Positions 45,001 through 51,487 of a DNA stretch of 64,000 nt are shown here, one piece after another. The DNA lies in contig QMVG01000001.1 of assembly GCA_003660975.1 (NCBI GenBank), positions 1-64,000 on the forward strand, written 5' to 3'. Source of the stretch: Microcaldota archaeon. Lineage in GTDB: Archaea > B1Sed10-29 > B47-G15. The position numbers and the translations under genes were made by a program. How positions within the stretch are numbered: the first letter of the stretch is position 1; each line of letters opens with the position of its first letter. The notes beneath the pieces are model-generated. The model was not told the origin of the DNA. It searched no databases and saw nothing but the letters and a program-made list of their open reading frames with translations.

Positions 45001-46216
45001 CGACAGCAAGAAGGCCGTTTACCTCAAAGAGCTGACCAGCTTCGAAACGCCTGAGCTGGGCGACTGTTATGTTGGGGCAGAGGAAATGGATATTAATCAG
45101 TTAATGGATTTGATTACAGAAAACATTTACGGCACTGAAGACGCAGAGCCCAAGCTCCAGAAGGGAGAACTTATCAAAATTGTTAGGATAAATAATCCTT
45201 ACTATAAAAAGTTTGGTTATTATGACCCAGACGATAAGATATCCTCGTTTGAAGTCTATGAAGGAGACACCTCTGTGAGCAGGCTTGTCCAAGGGGGTTA
45301 TTACAAACTATCAATAACTGCCCCAGAGTCAAAAGAGAGACAGTATAAAATTAAATTAGAACTTCTCAAAATTGATACAAGTGGATTGGAAGGTAAAGAG
45401 ATTGGGTTCCTCGGGTTGGCCAAAAAAGCCATTGTTAGATATCCAACATATAATGAAGGAAAGATTGCTATTGTCAAAGGAGGGGAATGCAATGATGCAG
45501 TAACAGAAATAAATTATTGTAGAAATGATGATCTGGTGTTCCACAAGCAAGTAGAGGGGAGTGTGAAGTATAAATTAAAAGAAGGTGGACCTTTAGGCGG
45601 TTATGTGATAGAGCCTAAATATTATTGCCAGAAAAATGATGCTAACTTACGCGAAAGCTTTTGTGTTGAATCTGATAAGATCCCAACTCCAGGTTTAGAC
45701 GAAAAGGAGGTATATAAAATATTTGAATGTCCTGCTCCTTTAGGATATGTTGCACATAAAGTTGGAGATACACATATGAAAGATACGATAAATCAAATTG
45801 TCACTTTTATGTTTATGCAAGGAGGAGTCTTTTACAGACCTTCCGTAGCACCCATCCCAGACAGGCAACCAAGTTGCATTAGTGAGAAGGCATTCGATTA
45901 TATGGATAGATATAATGACCTATTGTATTATGCGAGACCAAGTTTTCATAATTATATGGGTGAATACTTCTCTAATGGTTATCAATCCTCCACTGTAAGT
46001 GGCACCCATAAACCATATATTGGCAAGCCAATCAAATATGGAGACGGAAATCAGTACTTTGCGTGTGGGTCACTAGATGGTTATGAGTACAGTAGCTTTG
46101 TTCCACCTTATTACTGCTGCGACGTCGGACTCGGCCTCCACGTTACAAATGGACACTGCTGTCCTATTGGTTTTGATTGGAATGAAGGAAAAAAACTGTG
46201 TGTAAGGACTGGCTGA
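39008..46216 (+). CDS. Giant (2402 aa) membrane-anchored extracellular protein with carboxypeptidase-regulatory-like/Ig-like repeats
   Basis: ~45-residue N-terminal cytosolic segment, TM (PSLPVFVGIFLLLCYFVLTAFAPGLG), then repeats of type VxVxxxGxPVxDAxVxIxxxGxxxxxGxTDxxGxxxxxLxxGxYxIxVxA. GTG start. Confidence 0.8.
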   Translation: MGFGDLYYKIEDKWYDLLDWIEAKGVPVYSVVDPIEDAGIPSLPVFVGIFLLLCYFVLTAFAPGLGIAEEVNFSVQVSDSNGNLIPDAVVKISKGGELLVEGKTSILGNFDASLPKGSYDISVSAADCDGISKPIEVVESGQVISITLNCEMSFAKQVSICFVSNDGDTLDTPIEANEVDEYGNFIDNAGRCDNADSCNFELKDKSLYVFESLHYRSEMVYTKKDVERISERKNCITLERKEEEIVEKGLFTVELLHSDGSPVPWQLVNLVSPDNHNYIIASQHTSNAGKDIGSTTFKLRVGTKFIIVVPGGENTTYYKGNTTYEISSEPQRVSIKLDTSADTLFAVREEKAGVPTPVQGVKITVFKIKEPKDEIVAFGETDRNGEAHLSLTDGERYRVSFFKAGYRYVETTVKGGSEKEVVLEKISKEEVGTVDVYVSIEGREPVKDAIVIMKHYGNSSKTGYGILKTDARGHVHYEWVLPGEYCIIVARAKDETKCGEHSFTVKANEKTRVNVELKPIMYSLDVNVLLKGEGVRDAKVSVKDAYSGEAIASGKTDYTGFVSFPNIAERSKIRVYVEYLHKDLESGRTTLYSQSTANIIEMDDDKEITLNLVETGTKIQFLGITSKSESWWYDGSKWVQGAPELVAGNVYYAVFAVGLPKLEGKKWDSVKFLISNPESEDYVALRKAGNLPSYIRDSKAVESSSRLFTVSGNYDDSSDIISISIPIRVRQVFDGRVKYFLNFYAEWWRGKDIVRDPAGKDFKKSPDFYIRGERCFKKGNFGICIKGKKEGGIFYPDDRFHLEKGESANFTIIISNEGSNAFGGKIKLEDPKRTVAFEDITAVLTTPEEQVGLEYGLDNAAASISIDASQYKKEDVAGLPVGSKITIKTRIKAVFPIQYTDIELKVEGKAEQGLAYISFPISGDADVLLRKKPGAITELASSILFQVRENNSGAPGRAVYFDPSSVSIYGPALNKFCGGILSTSSSNVGFSVDRHGNITVDFNDYCHLSVDPLFDEKQQMFLYVESPIFEGKTFSIPVSPCVLGVSLDKKTVFAGGECNLQLVFDDEKSGLYKDEELTEAASSCIGDRWLVVRKNENCNPVFGEIKEKNVSIEAKESWVAGEWVKANISGEKLEKNVNNEIVSFSYEEIPPDVVGDRDIGDLDKEEVNGAAVLKIKATAKNEVNGDVYVRQDIEMPLVIRDAGNCLTVPERESTVQILPNIVCPINFEIGNFPGIEGGEPVCSKSNSITYIFGRSDKDYCNDLDLNKIESLEVEYNEEEYSESSFVHVSSKSTGLNVSITKGSGENPPRTVKLTVKPKIEGFKTERKVIVNANLDGGGCYDANEIGRVKLHGNTECKITFSAGESSGGEGYIECKDIEEAEDYKTATVEIKKRVDECPDFLISSASIEGDSNWEITETGDKYVKVKYDKGDFRYGDTFEANLNLELELNYENGKELSENIVVPLETGLNLPGWENVYAKAVQPYHFNDDGSVDVSSLDCESNACNLEQAMLWLKEQSNDFTSSPEEGISFNLVHTGATVHDIQAAMEKIESGKNIVVADNVDGSSGDAIVISSDSELGLGENALRINKARSDGEEIIPFLRFSNKGAGEINSRKARYFNYYLPLVADGSSELNTMVDAPEDLKENVKEMLAEMWGLQAEELSWPSVSYSARIVVKSCGVDDNSECCSDYNEKVGSSSTPAVFVLTSGQTVPVTCVVARNEKALSNFIETVSSFLEGSKRMAYNKDKDYLTTQRNFIILKGVEGSSDFFADTNRWQKVNDELKDEIASVLGVDKKKAMLVHMEPEENWENTYVAPDMTIFVCSKGEQCGWDSLEINSLPEFEGAHIWIPEGGMYKYDSSIGSFLLVDDSEKDSWISIGKKLLPYEGNTYIHAIDENNRNTKLCPNSESCVIGIKNINGITKAVVDAKEMTDEELLSYVKKAEGNEYFALHLIPTDEEKDIGKQCRVEDEEVKILDENGNEAQLGYGNVYLVAVEKAETGDSKKAVYLKELTSFETPELGDCYVGAEEMDINQLMDLITENIYGTEDAEPKLQKGELIKIVRINNPYYKKFGYYDPDDKISSFEVYEGDTSVSRLVQGGYYKLSITAPESKERQYKIKLELLKIDTSGLEGKEIGFLGLAKKAIVRYPTYNEGKIAIVKGGECNDAVTEINYCRNDDLVFHKQVEGSVKYKLKEGGPLGGYVIEPKYYCQKNDANLRESFCVESDKIPTPGLDEKEVYKIFECPAPLGYVAHKVGDTHMKDTINQIVTFMFMQGGVFYRPSVAPIPDRQPSCISEKAFDYMDRYNDLLYYARPSFHNYMGEYFSNGYQSSTVSGTHKPYIGKPIKYGDGNQYFACGSLDGYEYSSFVPPYYCCDVGLGLHVTNGHCCPIGFDWNEGKKLCVRTG

Positions 46217-46257
46217 ATTCTAAAAGCTTTTTAAACCTCTTGTTCTTGTATATCTTG

Positions 46258-46620
46258 ATGGAGCCAATGGCAAGCATTGCAGTGATAGGGATAATAAGCA
46301 GGATACTCGGAGATATCAACCTGGCTGTAACTGGCTTCAAGATAATTGTTTTGCTCTTTGTCATACAGTTCATACGCTCGCATTTTGACGCAGGGCCTAT
46401 TCCTGTGCTGCTCACACTGATAATTGGGTACATATTCCTCTTCCAATACTGGGAGATATTCGGTCCGATAATGCTTGTTTACTTTTTCATAATATTTGGA
46501 TTTGTCTCAGTGCTGCTTGACATAGCCATAGTCAAGCCTTGGGCAGGAGGAGGTCATGTCAAAAAACCAGACATGACAAGTAAAGATATGTTGGAGAGGA
46601 TGAGAAAATACCATGGGTGA
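46258..46620 (+). CDS. Small membrane protein (array member 1)
   Basis: Multi-TM; start refined to ATG 46258 downstream of TATA-like ttttaaac. Confidence 0.6.
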   Translation: MEPMASIAVIGIISRILGDINLAVTGFKIIVLLFVIQFIRSHFDAGPIPVLLTLIIGYIFLFQYWEIFGPIMLVYFFIIFGFVSVLLDIAIVKPWAGGGHVKKPDMTSKDMLERMRKYHG

Positions 46621-46624
46621 TTGA

Positions 46625-46990
46625 ATGAACAAAGGGTTTACTGTTGTTCCAATGATAATAATCGCTCTCATATTTTTAGTTATAATAGGGCTTGGGGTTG
46701 CGCTTATAGTAAAAATACCAATACTTAACATAATGTTTAGGTTTTACATGCTCATCATAATATACACTTTCGTGAGGAGGATAGTTGGGACAGGGATATT
46801 GGCATATGTCATAACCGCAATACTAGCATACATATTCGTGTGGAAGCTCTGGGTTATGGCAGCAGGCGTATATCTCTCATATATCATATTTAGCTTTGGA
46901 ATCTCAGGCATAATCATATTCGGCCTTGAGGGAATGTGGAGAAGAGGTGGAGGAGAAGTGGCTGAGGAGGCAGCTAAAAGGCTGGCATAG
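46625..46990 (+). CDS. Small membrane protein (array member 2)
   Basis: Multi-TM small ORF in array. Confidence 0.6.
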   Translation: MNKGFTVVPMIIIALIFLVIIGLGVALIVKIPILNIMFRFYMLIIIYTFVRRIVGTGILAYVITAILAYIFVWKLWVMAAGVYLSYIIFSFGISGIIIFGLEGMWRRGGGEVAEEAAKRLA

Positions 46991-47020
46991 TTATATTAAT
47001 AAAAAATGTAATAATATTGC

Positions 47021-47260
47021 GTGATGCATATGGGAGGTCTTTGGTCTGACATAGGTATTGCCATTACAATAATACTATTTGTATATCTAGTAAAATGGGC
47101 AAGCGATTTAACGAAAAGCAAAACACTGGGCATTATAATAGGGGCTGCTATAGCTTACTTTACATTCTACCAGCACTTTGAAGTATTGCTATTCGTACTG
47201 CTGTTCTTCTTCGGTTATCCGTTCTGGGAGAGCTTAACAAAGGGATTCCTTGGAGAGTGA
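47021..47260 (+). CDS. Small membrane protein (array member 3)
   Basis: TM-rich ORF; GTG start, or ATG at 47024/47030. Confidence 0.55.
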   Translation: MMHMGGLWSDIGIAITIILFVYLVKWASDLTKSKTLGIIIGAAIAYFTFYQHFEVLLFVLLFFFGYPFWESLTKGFLGE

Positions 47261-47264
47261 AGCA

Positions 47265-47555
47265 ATGGATCAGTTCTCTACGATAGTGTTGATTGTAATG
47301 ATGTTCCTAGCCTGGACCAGAGACCTGACATGGCTTTTCATAGGTCTTGTAGTCATACTTGTACTAACCAGTAAGAGCATAGGTCTTGCAGCGCTTTTCA
47401 TAGCGGGGGCTGCCATAACCTGGCTGCTGAACTTAAAGGAATACTGGGTAATAGTGATGATATTGATGGCATTGATAGTAATAGCTGTTAAAAGAAAAGA
47501 GGGCTCGTCTGCTGGATATTATTCCCCAGAGCTGTTGAGGTTATTGGGTGGGTAA
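47265..47555 (+). CDS. Small membrane protein (array member 4)
   Basis: MDQFSTIVLIVMMFLAWTRDLTWLFIGLVVILVL; start refined from 47250. Confidence 0.58.
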   Translation: MDQFSTIVLIVMMFLAWTRDLTWLFIGLVVILVLTSKSIGLAALFIAGAAITWLLNLKEYWVIVMILMALIVIAVKRKEGSSAGYYSPELLRLLGG

Positions 47556-47897
47556 ATGGCAAATGAAGGTATTGTAGTGCTGTCTTTTATCCTAATCTTA
47601 TTGGGATTCTACCTAAAACAGCTATGGCTCAGCTTCATATTTATAATGGTGATATTCGCTTTACTGCTCACAAGGCCTAGTAAAAAGGCGAAGAAAGCTG
47701 CTCCAAGAGGACCTGTGGTAAGGCCTATAATAGTGAAGAGAAAGTATGTGGGGCCTGAGTCAATATATCCTGAAAAAATGCATATTAAAATAACGCCTAG
47801 GGCCCCTGATGACTGGTATGAATATGGGGGAGAGTATCTGGGAGGATTTATAGGTAAAAGCTTAAGGTTCATAAAGAGAAAATTGGGAGGAGATTAA
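47556..47897 (+). CDS. Small membrane protein with tail motif VRPIIVKRK..ESIYPEKMHIKITP (array member 5)
   Basis: Two hydrophobic segments plus conserved cytosolic tail motif shared with neighbours. Confidence 0.65.
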   Translation: MANEGIVVLSFILILLGFYLKQLWLSFIFIMVIFALLLTRPSKKAKKAAPRGPVVRPIIVKRKYVGPESIYPEKMHIKITPRAPDDWYEYGGEYLGGFIGKSLRFIKRKLGGD

Positions 47898-48242
47898 GTG
47901 TTAAATGTCTTTGCATTCTTAATTGTTGTCTTTCTGGTTGCATTATTCTTGAGAATTGACATCGTTGTATACCTGACTATCATAGTGGCGATAATTCTTG
48001 CTTTGACATACAAAAAGCCAGAGGAGAAGAAAGTAGCTGAAAAGGCAGCTCCGAGAGAGGTTATATATCCTGTTATATATGAAGATGCTGGAGAGCCTCC
48101 ATACTTATATCCTAAGAAGCAACAGATAAAAGTCAGACCAAATCAGATAGATGATGTTGAATGGGAAAAGACAGTTGCCATGCCTGGTAGAATACTGGCA
48201 AGCATAATGGGCTTCTTTACTGGAAAATATAAGAAGAAGTGA
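47898..48242 (+). CDS. Small membrane protein with tail motif IYPVIYEDA..PYLYPKKQQIKVRP (array member 6)
   Basis: Paralogous architecture; GTG start. Confidence 0.65.
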   Translation: MLNVFAFLIVVFLVALFLRIDIVVYLTIIVAIILALTYKKPEEKKVAEKAAPREVIYPVIYEDAGEPPYLYPKKQQIKVRPNQIDDVEWEKTVAMPGRILASIMGFFTGKYKKK

Positions 48243-48595
48243 TGGCTATGAGGTTTGACTTGTTCCTCTTTGTGTTTTTCATTGGGCTTTTCTTTTACTT
48301 GTCTGGATACAAGGCACTCTCACTTGTGCTCTTCATAATCTCTGTTGTACTGCTGCTCTATGACAGGCCAAAAAGGGCAAAAAAGGCAGCTGCTGGCTAT
48401 GAAATGGGAGAACCAATTATAATTGAGAGCACAAGAAATGCTCCATTTAGGATACCTGACAAATACTGGCTGAAGGTAGCCCCGAAAAAGGGCCCTGCGC
48501 AGCCAGGAGGCAAGTTTACCAAGGCAGGTTTTAAGACATTCGGCAGGATAAACGAATATATTGCTGATAAGGTAAAAGAATGGTGGAATGGCTGA
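48239..48595 (+). CDS. Small membrane protein with tail motif GEPIIIEST..PFRIPDKYWLKVAP (array member 7)
   Basis: Paralogous architecture; overlaps upstream stop. Confidence 0.65.
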   Translation: MMAMRFDLFLFVFFIGLFFYLSGYKALSLVLFIISVVLLLYDRPKRAKKAAAGYEMGEPIIIESTRNAPFRIPDKYWLKVAPKKGPAQPGGKFTKAGFKTFGRINEYIADKVKEWWNG

Positions 48596-49038
48596 TGATT
48601 GCCAGCTTAACAGGCATATTGCTCTCAATCATTGGATTGATATATTCAAATGCAATTATCCTACTTTTGGGGGTTATTTTTATTGTTATTGACTTCTTGC
48701 CTTCAAAAAAGAGCAAAACTGAGCAAAAAGCAGTAGCAACCGAGGTGAAAAAAGAAAGGCACATCGTGGTAAACAGCCCCCCTCCTACTGAGGAAGGAGC
48801 TGAATTCTTTATGGCAATGCAAGCAGGCAATCCAGCAATGCCACATATCAGAAAGATGTATACGGATAAGGAAACAAGCGAGGTGCTAATGCCACACGAC
48901 TACCTGCCTTTCCAGGAACCTGCCAACATAAACCCTCTAAGGAAAATATTTATTGGCTATCCAAATTATGTCTTAAGGCGAATCTTCAGTGGTGTCAATT
49001 TCTTTGAAGACCTGGAAAAAAGGTGGAGAGAAAAATAG
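48580..49038 (+). CDS. Small membrane protein with divergent tail (array member 8)
   Basis: Two hydrophobic segments, tail KKERHIVVNSPPP...; overlaps upstream gene. Confidence 0.6.
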   Translation: MVEWLMIASLTGILLSIIGLIYSNAIILLLGVIFIVIDFLPSKKSKTEQKAVATEVKKERHIVVNSPPPTEEGAEFFMAMQAGNPAMPHIRKMYTDKETSEVLMPHDYLPFQEPANINPLRKIFIGYPNYVLRRIFSGVNFFEDLEKRWREK

Positions 49039-49611
49039 TTACTTTTCCAATCTCATAAGAAACTTGGTGTTTGTGTCAAGAATCTTCTGGTTTATGTCCC
49101 TCAAAGCTTTTATTGATGCCTTCATATCAATTAGCATTTCTTTTATCTGTTGGAGCTCTTCTCCCAATTCCCCTATACTTGAAATCTTTTCGTGAAGCGC
49201 ATTGTGGCCCTCCTTCATTTCAGAAACAGCAGAATGTATCTCATTTATTTTTTCCTTGTGCTCTTGAACATTGCTTTTTATTTCGTGGATATGGTCCTCG
49301 TATGCGCTAACCTTTTCGTTCAACTGCTCGACTGCCTCATGAATCCGCGATGTGTTTTCGCTTTGTTTTTTTATCTCTGGCATGATGGGAGTTAAGTGGT
49401 CTCCACTTTCTATTTTTTCTTTTATGTTTTGTACGGTGTTGTGGATGTCTTGATTGCTCGGCGCTGATTTGGCTTCATCCAGCACTGAGGATATTTCGTC
49501 CTCACTGAGAGACATGGCCTTTAATGTTTTTTTAATGTCCTCCTGCCCCATACCAGATGCGTTCATAGAGCGCACAATGCTGGCTATCTGCTCCAACTTT
49601 TCCTTTTCCAT
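49039..49611 (-). CDS. Coiled-coil protein
   Basis: MEKEKLEQIASIVRSMNASGMGQEDIKKTLKAMSLSEDEI followed by long heptad-like region; start refined from 49647. Confidence 0.6.
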   Translation of the reverse strand: MEKEKLEQIASIVRSMNASGMGQEDIKKTLKAMSLSEDEISSVLDEAKSAPSNQDIHNTVQNIKEKIESGDHLTPIMPEIKKQSENTSRIHEAVEQLNEKVSAYEDHIHEIKSNVQEHKEKINEIHSAVSEMKEGHNALHEKISSIGELGEELQQIKEMLIDMKASIKALRDINQKILDTNTKFLMRLEK

Positions 49612-49667
49612 ATTAATGTTTAAAGCATATGAATATATAAAAAGCAATCCTCTAATACTCTGATTAT

Positions 49668-51008
49668 ATGGATTCAGATCAGCTCTTATTCGGACCTTGG
49701 AGCCCTATTTTCAAAGGAGATTGGACAGGGCATCCCATAGAGATCCTTGAAAATCCAGAGAAAATGGTGCTTACTGTGCTAAACTTTGATGGTGAGCAAT
49801 ATGTTCTGCTGAATAAATTTCTCATAGCTGAGGGATATGTTGAAAAGCTAATAGAAGAAATGCCAGGAAAGAACAGCTTCATATTTAAAATACTGCCAAG
49901 TAAAAAGCTCAAAATCATTTCTCTTTCTTCTGAGATAAAGAAGGCAGGTAAAGACATCAATGAAAAAATAAGAGACTTGAAGGCTGAGCTTGAAAAAAGG
50001 AAAGAACTGCTCACAAGCATTTCAGCAAGGTATTCCGTAAATATCAGGGAATTAAAAGAAAGTCCAGAAGCAGCTGAGCTACTTTTCTCAGAGCCTGTTC
50101 TAAGCTTGGCCACATTAACGCTCAAGAGAACAGAGAAAAAAGGCAAACTGGGCCTTTTAGGCATAAAAAGCAATGGCCAGCTGCTTTATGTGGATAGAGC
50201 GTCAATGAGGTCTGTGGCCTTGATAGGTGAACTGGAGAAGATGAGAAAATGCTTGCAGGTCTTAATAGAAAACAGTTTCTTAGATAACCTGAGCCCAATG
50301 ATAATTGACAAAAGCGACTACTTTGAACGCATGGTTTCAGCCAATCAGTCATTTGACTCTGCCGTATTTCCTTTGTCTCCAATGGGCTTTCCAATAGAGA
50401 GGATTAAGATAGGAGACATAGGCATAAGCTTTGCTGTCCTGACTGCAAAGCGTTTGAAGGCCTTGCTAAGAGTAAAAGAGAGCAAAAGCTTTGACATTAT
50501 CTCTGATATCATGGAAAAAGAAGGTGACTTTGCAACGTTGGAGGACTTAGAAAACAAGATAATGGAGATAAATGACGAGAGCCAGAGGTTTCATGCCTAT
50601 CGTGCAGCAAGATGGATAAGCTTAATTGAGCGCTTATATGGAGATTTATTTAAAAAGAGGCTAGAAATGCCTCCAGAAAGGCAAATAACCATTATAGACC
50701 CAGGAAATTACAGAAAGGAGATAGTGGAATTGTTCTTACTATCTTTACTACAGGAGAGCATGGAAAACAGGGCTGTCTTTGTAAGCAATCAAAACTTCCT
50801 GAAGACAGCGGCTTTAAGAGAAGACATAATAGATAACATAGAAAAGACCTCTTCCTGTTTTGTGTTTGAAGATGAAATTGACATACCAAAAAGGATGTCT
50901 GAAAAGGTAACAATGAGCATAAAATATGTCTCTAATAATGACTTTGCAGTAAAGGACAGGAAGAAAGGCAAGTTTAGAATAAGATTGAGAGATACACTAA
51001 GTGCCTAA
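49668..51008 (+). CDS. HerA/FtsK-like NTPase fold protein lacking a recognisable Walker A (candidate pseudo-ATPase)
   Basis: Order of segments resembles HerA: LYVDRASMRSVALIGELEKMRKCLQVLIENSFLDNLSPMIIDKSDYF, helical insert EDLENKIMEINDESQRFHAYRAARWISLIERLYG, ITIIDPGNYRKEIVELFLLSLLQ; no GxxGxGK[ST]. Confidence 0.45.
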   Translation: MDSDQLLFGPWSPIFKGDWTGHPIEILENPEKMVLTVLNFDGEQYVLLNKFLIAEGYVEKLIEEMPGKNSFIFKILPSKKLKIISLSSEIKKAGKDINEKIRDLKAELEKRKELLTSISARYSVNIRELKESPEAAELLFSEPVLSLATLTLKRTEKKGKLGLLGIKSNGQLLYVDRASMRSVALIGELEKMRKCLQVLIENSFLDNLSPMIIDKSDYFERMVSANQSFDSAVFPLSPMGFPIERIKIGDIGISFAVLTAKRLKALLRVKESKSFDIISDIMEKEGDFATLEDLENKIMEINDESQRFHAYRAARWISLIERLYGDLFKKRLEMPPERQITIIDPGNYRKEIVELFLLSLLQESMENRAVFVSNQNFLKTAALREDIIDNIEKTSSCFVFEDEIDIPKRMSEKVTMSIKYVSNNDFAVKDRKKGKFRIRLRDTLSA

Positions 51009-51427
51009 CCTTTTAATTTTTTTAGTTTCTCATCTAAAAGCTCTTCTAACTGGTCTATCTTAACATATTCTACAGGATTAATGTTATCAAGCACATATTT
51101 AATTTCAGCTATCTGGGCTTCTAACTCGGATATTCTTTTTGTATTGTCTCTCACACTTCTCTCTATTGAGCTAAAAAGTGTCTTCAGCTCTTCATTGCTT
51201 TTTTTTATTTCATCCATTAGATTCTTATTGATTGGTTCTGCCTTGAGGCCTTTTTCCTCCATAAGCTTTTTTATATTTTTGTTATGCGTAATAAGTGTTT
51301 TTCCTATTATTTGCTCGTTTTTTTCTATCACCATCATTCGCTGCGCAATTACCCTTATCTTTGAATCCAAAGCCCTTATTTCTGAATAAAGCTCTTGAAG
51401 TCCTATGCTCCTGGAATCATGAGGCAT
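51005..51427 (-). CDS. Coiled-coil protein
   Basis: Heptad-rich throughout; convergent 4-nt overlap with 49668-51008. Confidence 0.6.
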   Translation of the reverse strand: MPHDSRSIGLQELYSEIRALDSKIRVIAQRMMVIEKNEQIIGKTLITHNKNIKKLMEEKGLKAEPINKNLMDEIKKSNEELKTLFSSIERSVRDNTKRISELEAQIAEIKYVLDNINPVEYVKIDQLEELLDEKLKKLKG

Positions 51428-51487
51428 AACAACACCAATTTAAATTATGACAACTCTTAAACATATAAAGATTATGCTGGTGCGGAT

